Shown here: piece by piece, positions 61,016 to 64,000 of the stretch
Layout: each line of letters begins with the position of its first letter
Position numbering within the stretch: the first letter of the stretch is position 1
Source of the DNA: Begonia masoniana
Lineage: Eukaryota; Streptophyta; Magnoliopsida; Cucurbitales; Begoniaceae
Assembly: GCA_022432975.1 (NCBI GenBank)
Contig: CM039502.1
Coordinates: forward strand, 6,190,375-6,254,374
Reading direction: 5' to 3'
Length of the DNA stretch: 64,000 bases
The notes under the pieces: generated by a model
Seen by the model: only the letters and a program-made list of their open reading frames with translations
What the model was told of the DNA's origin: nothing
The model's database searches: none
Position numbers and translations under genes: made by a program

Positions 61016-62242
61016 ATGGCCAAGTCAGTGGAGCCGCCTGACGGATTTAAGGCAAAGGGAAAGCACTATTACACAATGTGGAATACATTGTTCGAGCTTG
61101 ATTTGAAATATGTTCCGATCAAACCGCTAGGCAGAGGGTCATACGGAGTGGTGTGCTCTTCCATTAACAGGGAAACCAGTAAGAGAGTGGCGATCAAGAA
61201 GATCAGCAACACATTCGACCATCCAATCAATGCATTGAGAACTCTGAGGGAGCTGAAGTTGCTGCGGAAGATTCAACATAGCAATGTGATCGCTTTGAAG
61301 GATGTGATGATGCCCAGCCATAGATCCAGCTTCAAGGATGTGTATTTGGTTTACGAGCTGATGGATACGGATCTCGATCGAATTATTAACTCCTCAATAG
61401 CCCTTTCAACTGATCATTGCCAGTATTTCCTCTTTCAGGTGTATCAATCTGACTCTTGCGTTGAAAATTTTAATTTTTCTGCATCTTCTCTCCAACTTCT
61501 CTCTCGAACCTCCTTGGAATTTCTCGTTACAAATTTCTGATATGTTTTATTCACGCATTTGCAGTTGCTTGAGGGGCTGAAATACATACATTCCGGCAAT
61601 GTTCTTCACCGCGATTTGAAGCCCGCGAACCTCCTTGTCAACGCCAACTTCGATTTGAAGATTTGTGATTTTGGACTGGCGAGGACGAAACAAGAAAATG
61701 ACGAGTGTATGACTAAGTATGTCGTCACACGTTGGTATCGTGCCCCAGAGATACTATTGGGTTGTGACAACTATGGAACTTCGATTGACATGTGGTCTGT
61801 TGGTTGTATATTTGCTGAAATTCTTGGGAGGACACCTATCTTTCCAGGCACTGATATTCTAAACCAGCTGAATTTAATCATCGACCTTCTTGGTAGTCAG
61901 CAAGAAGAAGATTTAGAGTTTATCAAGAGTCCAAATGTGAAAGAGTACATAAAGTCACTTCCTTTTTCAAGGGGAGTGGACTTTTCGCGTTGTTATCCTA
62001 GTGCTGATCCATTGGCCATAAATTTGTTGCAAAAGATGCTCGTTTTTAATCCAACTAAAAGAATTTCAGCGATGGAAGCACTTGAACATCCCTTCATGAG
62101 AGAACTTTGCGACCCTAAAGATTTTTCACTAGGTCCCCCAGCCATCGATCTCGACGTAGATGAGAAGGTCGGAGTAGACACAATCAGAGAGATGATTTTG
62201 AAGGAGATACTTTATTATCATCCCGAAGCTTCTTTTTTATAG
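61016..62242 (+). CDS. Group C mitogen-activated protein kinase with TKY activation loop
   Basis: Two exons, 61016-61438 and 61565-62242, both phase 0, give 366 aa, close to Arabidopsis MPK1/2/7/14. Visible are the glycine loop GRGSYGVV (39-46), ATP-binding lysine in VAIKK (K61), catalytic [10 protein letters not shown] (H156-D158), DFG (176-178), the RWYRAPE substrate loop and the end [15 protein letters not shown] typical of group C. These kinases act as the last step of MAPK cascades in cytoplasm and nucleus. The dual-phosphorylation motif expected as T-E-Y reads T191-K192-Y193 (codons ACT AAG TAT at 61712-61720). All other catalytic residues are present and the frame is intact, so the protein probably folds, but activation may differ. 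Confidence 0.93.
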
Positions 62243-62943
62243 ATTTTTCTGATTATCAATTGTAAAGATCTTATAGTTCTTCAAGAATGTGCACCATTTT
62301 TACATCATTGAACTTTGAACAATAGAATCGATGTTAAAGTGGATGTAACTTTTTGGTTATTTCAATCACATAGGTTTTTTCTTCACAATATCTGAAAATT
62401 TCCAAGCCAGCGTTGCAACAAGTCGAGTCGCATGTTCTTGGTCGCTGCCATAGCGACTCGCAAGGGTGCTGAAGTTCTTATCCCTTTTCTAGGTAGGAAA
62501 TTTTGTGGGCGTCGCAACGCTGGACACATTGGGTTGAGTATATTTGTGTTATCGAGTGGGATCCGAAGTGCGGTACTGCAATTGCTATCGGCATCTAGTT
62601 TTACATGATACACATTGTTGCATTACCATTGCTATACCATATGTTAACATGAAAATAATGCAAGTACATGACTTAGATTTATGCGTGTGTGAAAACATAA
62701 ATGAAAATTGTGATCGAGCAATTAGAATCTCCAACGCTTTCTCACGCATATAATCAAATAACTCAAATGGAAACATCGCTCTTCTTGCTCGTATTTGGAG
62801 GAAAAATATTGTATAATCCTAATAAATAGTTAATAGGCATTGGCCTCAAAGTCTTGTGTTAGGTGGGCTTGTCCTAATCCAATTATGAGGCTTAGTTCAC
62901 GTACTATTCACTCAAGTCAATAAGTTAACAATTTAAACAAAAA
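62243..62943. other. MAPK 3' UTR and intergenic
   Basis: Includes a 10-bp inverted pair CCAGCGTTGC (about 62405) and GCAACGCTGG (about 62512). No gene is seen. Confidence 0.4.
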
Positions 62944-63124
62944 TAATGTTACGTTTATTATCTTGTAATACTCTTTTAAAATATTCGTTAATGCGTCGAA
63001 TAATGATTGATGTAATTAATATAATAAATTAACTAATTATAATTTATTATATTAATTACACCTTAATTGCACCTATCATTGTTTGACACGTCAAAGAGTA
63101 TAGTAAAAAAGTAAACGTAACATT
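62944..63124. mobile_element. MITE, copy 2 (TAATGTTA ends)
   Basis: Ends TAATGTTACGTTTA and AGTAAACGTAACATT form near-perfect terminal inverted repeats. Interior matches 42612-42806 (AATTTATTATATTAATT, GACACGTC-like). Confidence 0.7.
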
Positions 63125-64000
63125 GCTCTTAAAACAATTACATAGTCTATTTTGTTGACTACACATAAGTTAAAATCTATAAAGTCAAAAAAAGAAAAAT
63201 AGAGTATTAATTGTATTGATCATCTATATTATGAGTATCTTTCACTTAAAAAAATATTTCAAGAAACTTTTTTTTAGCATACTTCTCAATTAAATGCAAA
63301 ATAAGATAAAATAAATATTTTTTATTTTTTTTTCGTAAAATTGCTATACGTGTCACATGTCACAATATAATGTTATAGTATGCATTTCAAATCCATTAAC
63401 TATAGTTTCTAGGTACATAATTTTCTTATAGAAAATACATATTTGTCACATTTTATTTCGTTCATTTATACTAACTTTATAAATAATGAAAAAGGATTTT
63501 TCTCGCTACCTTCGTTTGAGTGAGTTTTTTGTGTGTCATTTATTTGCAATTTTACTACTAAAAAAACGGCACTGAGATTGAATGTTGAAGTGAATAAAAA
63601 AAAATATGGCATGATTAGGTTCATGCATAAGATAATTGGGTTCTATTTAATTAATTAAAAAAAGGATTATATTTCTTAACCTAAAGTTGCTGTTAATTAC
63701 TTGTCTAATTAATCCATTTCAAGATCACATCCATGTGACAATTTTTAAACAGTTATATTCCCAATTAGTAGTTTCAAGACATTTGATAGAAAAGTGTGTT
63801 AAGATATTTTTAAATATCTTATTTTTGTTACCATAAAATTTTTAGTTTTGTTTTTACGTTTTAATTATTTATTTTTTTAATTTCTTATCTCATTAGATTT
63901 TTTTTATTTATTCAAATTTACTTGAATGTTGTTTTTTTTTTTTAATTATTGTGACAGTCCAACTTATGAAGACAATGATATTGTAATATTATAATATAGT
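63125..64000. other. Intergenic, very AT-rich, no gene seen
   Basis: Homopolymer T and A runs and no frame of note. Confidence 0.5.

Noticed and set aside
62405..62523. 10-bp inverted pair as a possible terminator or small element
   Set aside because: The spacing of about 100 bases and the short arm are compatible with chance, and no target duplication is seen.

Overview
This is nuclear DNA from a flowering plant, a eudicot. Genes have several exons with GT-AG introns in AT-rich sequence, the proteins belong to plant-specific families (RSL-type and BEE/CIB-type bHLH factors, RR-TZF zinc finger, OSCA/CSC1 channel, group C MAP kinase), and retrotransposon relics are dense. The long LTRs remind me of cucurbit Ty3/gypsy elements, but that is an impression I could not check.

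Layout. 1-11.9 kb: 3' end of a decayed plus-strand gypsy element and its giant LTR (2359-11927). This LTR carries 340 perfect ATT units and about 80 copies of a 24-bp repeat, and a second long LTR (3830-8073, minus strand, 5-bp target duplication CGTGG) sits inside it with three tandem arrays of its own. 11.9-12.5 kb: a fold-back element split by that insertion. 14.0-14.5 kb: a broken PLAC8-family fragment and a small unknown ORF. 17.7-19.3 kb: RSL-type bHLH gene (+). 21.0-22.1 kb: CCCH zinc-finger gene (-). 23.5-28.2 kb: hAT remnant with an insertion, then a Copia-like solo LTR inside a fold-back element. 29.8-31.2 kb: predicted plastid membrane protein (+). 31.5-38.9 kb: ten-exon OSCA/CSC1 channel gene (-) with transposon debris in intron 1. 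41.8-43.3 kb: composite inverted-repeat element. 44.9-46.4 kb: seven-exon bHLH gene (-) with a one-base frameshift. 47.9-49.0 kb: terminal-inverted-repeat element holding an array of GC-rich hairpins. 49-52.6 kb: Helitron and Copia relics. 53.2-58.3 kb: a second nested pair of gypsy-type LTRs with pentamer satellites. 59-59.6 kb: second hAT relic. 61.0-62.2 kb: group C MAP kinase gene (+) whose activation loop reads TKY instead of TEY.

The host genes show no operon-like relation; they are separate transcription units. The most coherent unexplained structure is the LTR family. Four copies share terminal sequences, and a GGCC-N4-GGCC block beside a 5' splice-site-like motif (AGGTAAGT in three copies, AGGTAGTG in the fourth). 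Each copy has acquired different tandem repeats. All coordinates and translations were read by eye, and family assignments rest on recognised motifs rather than on a search.
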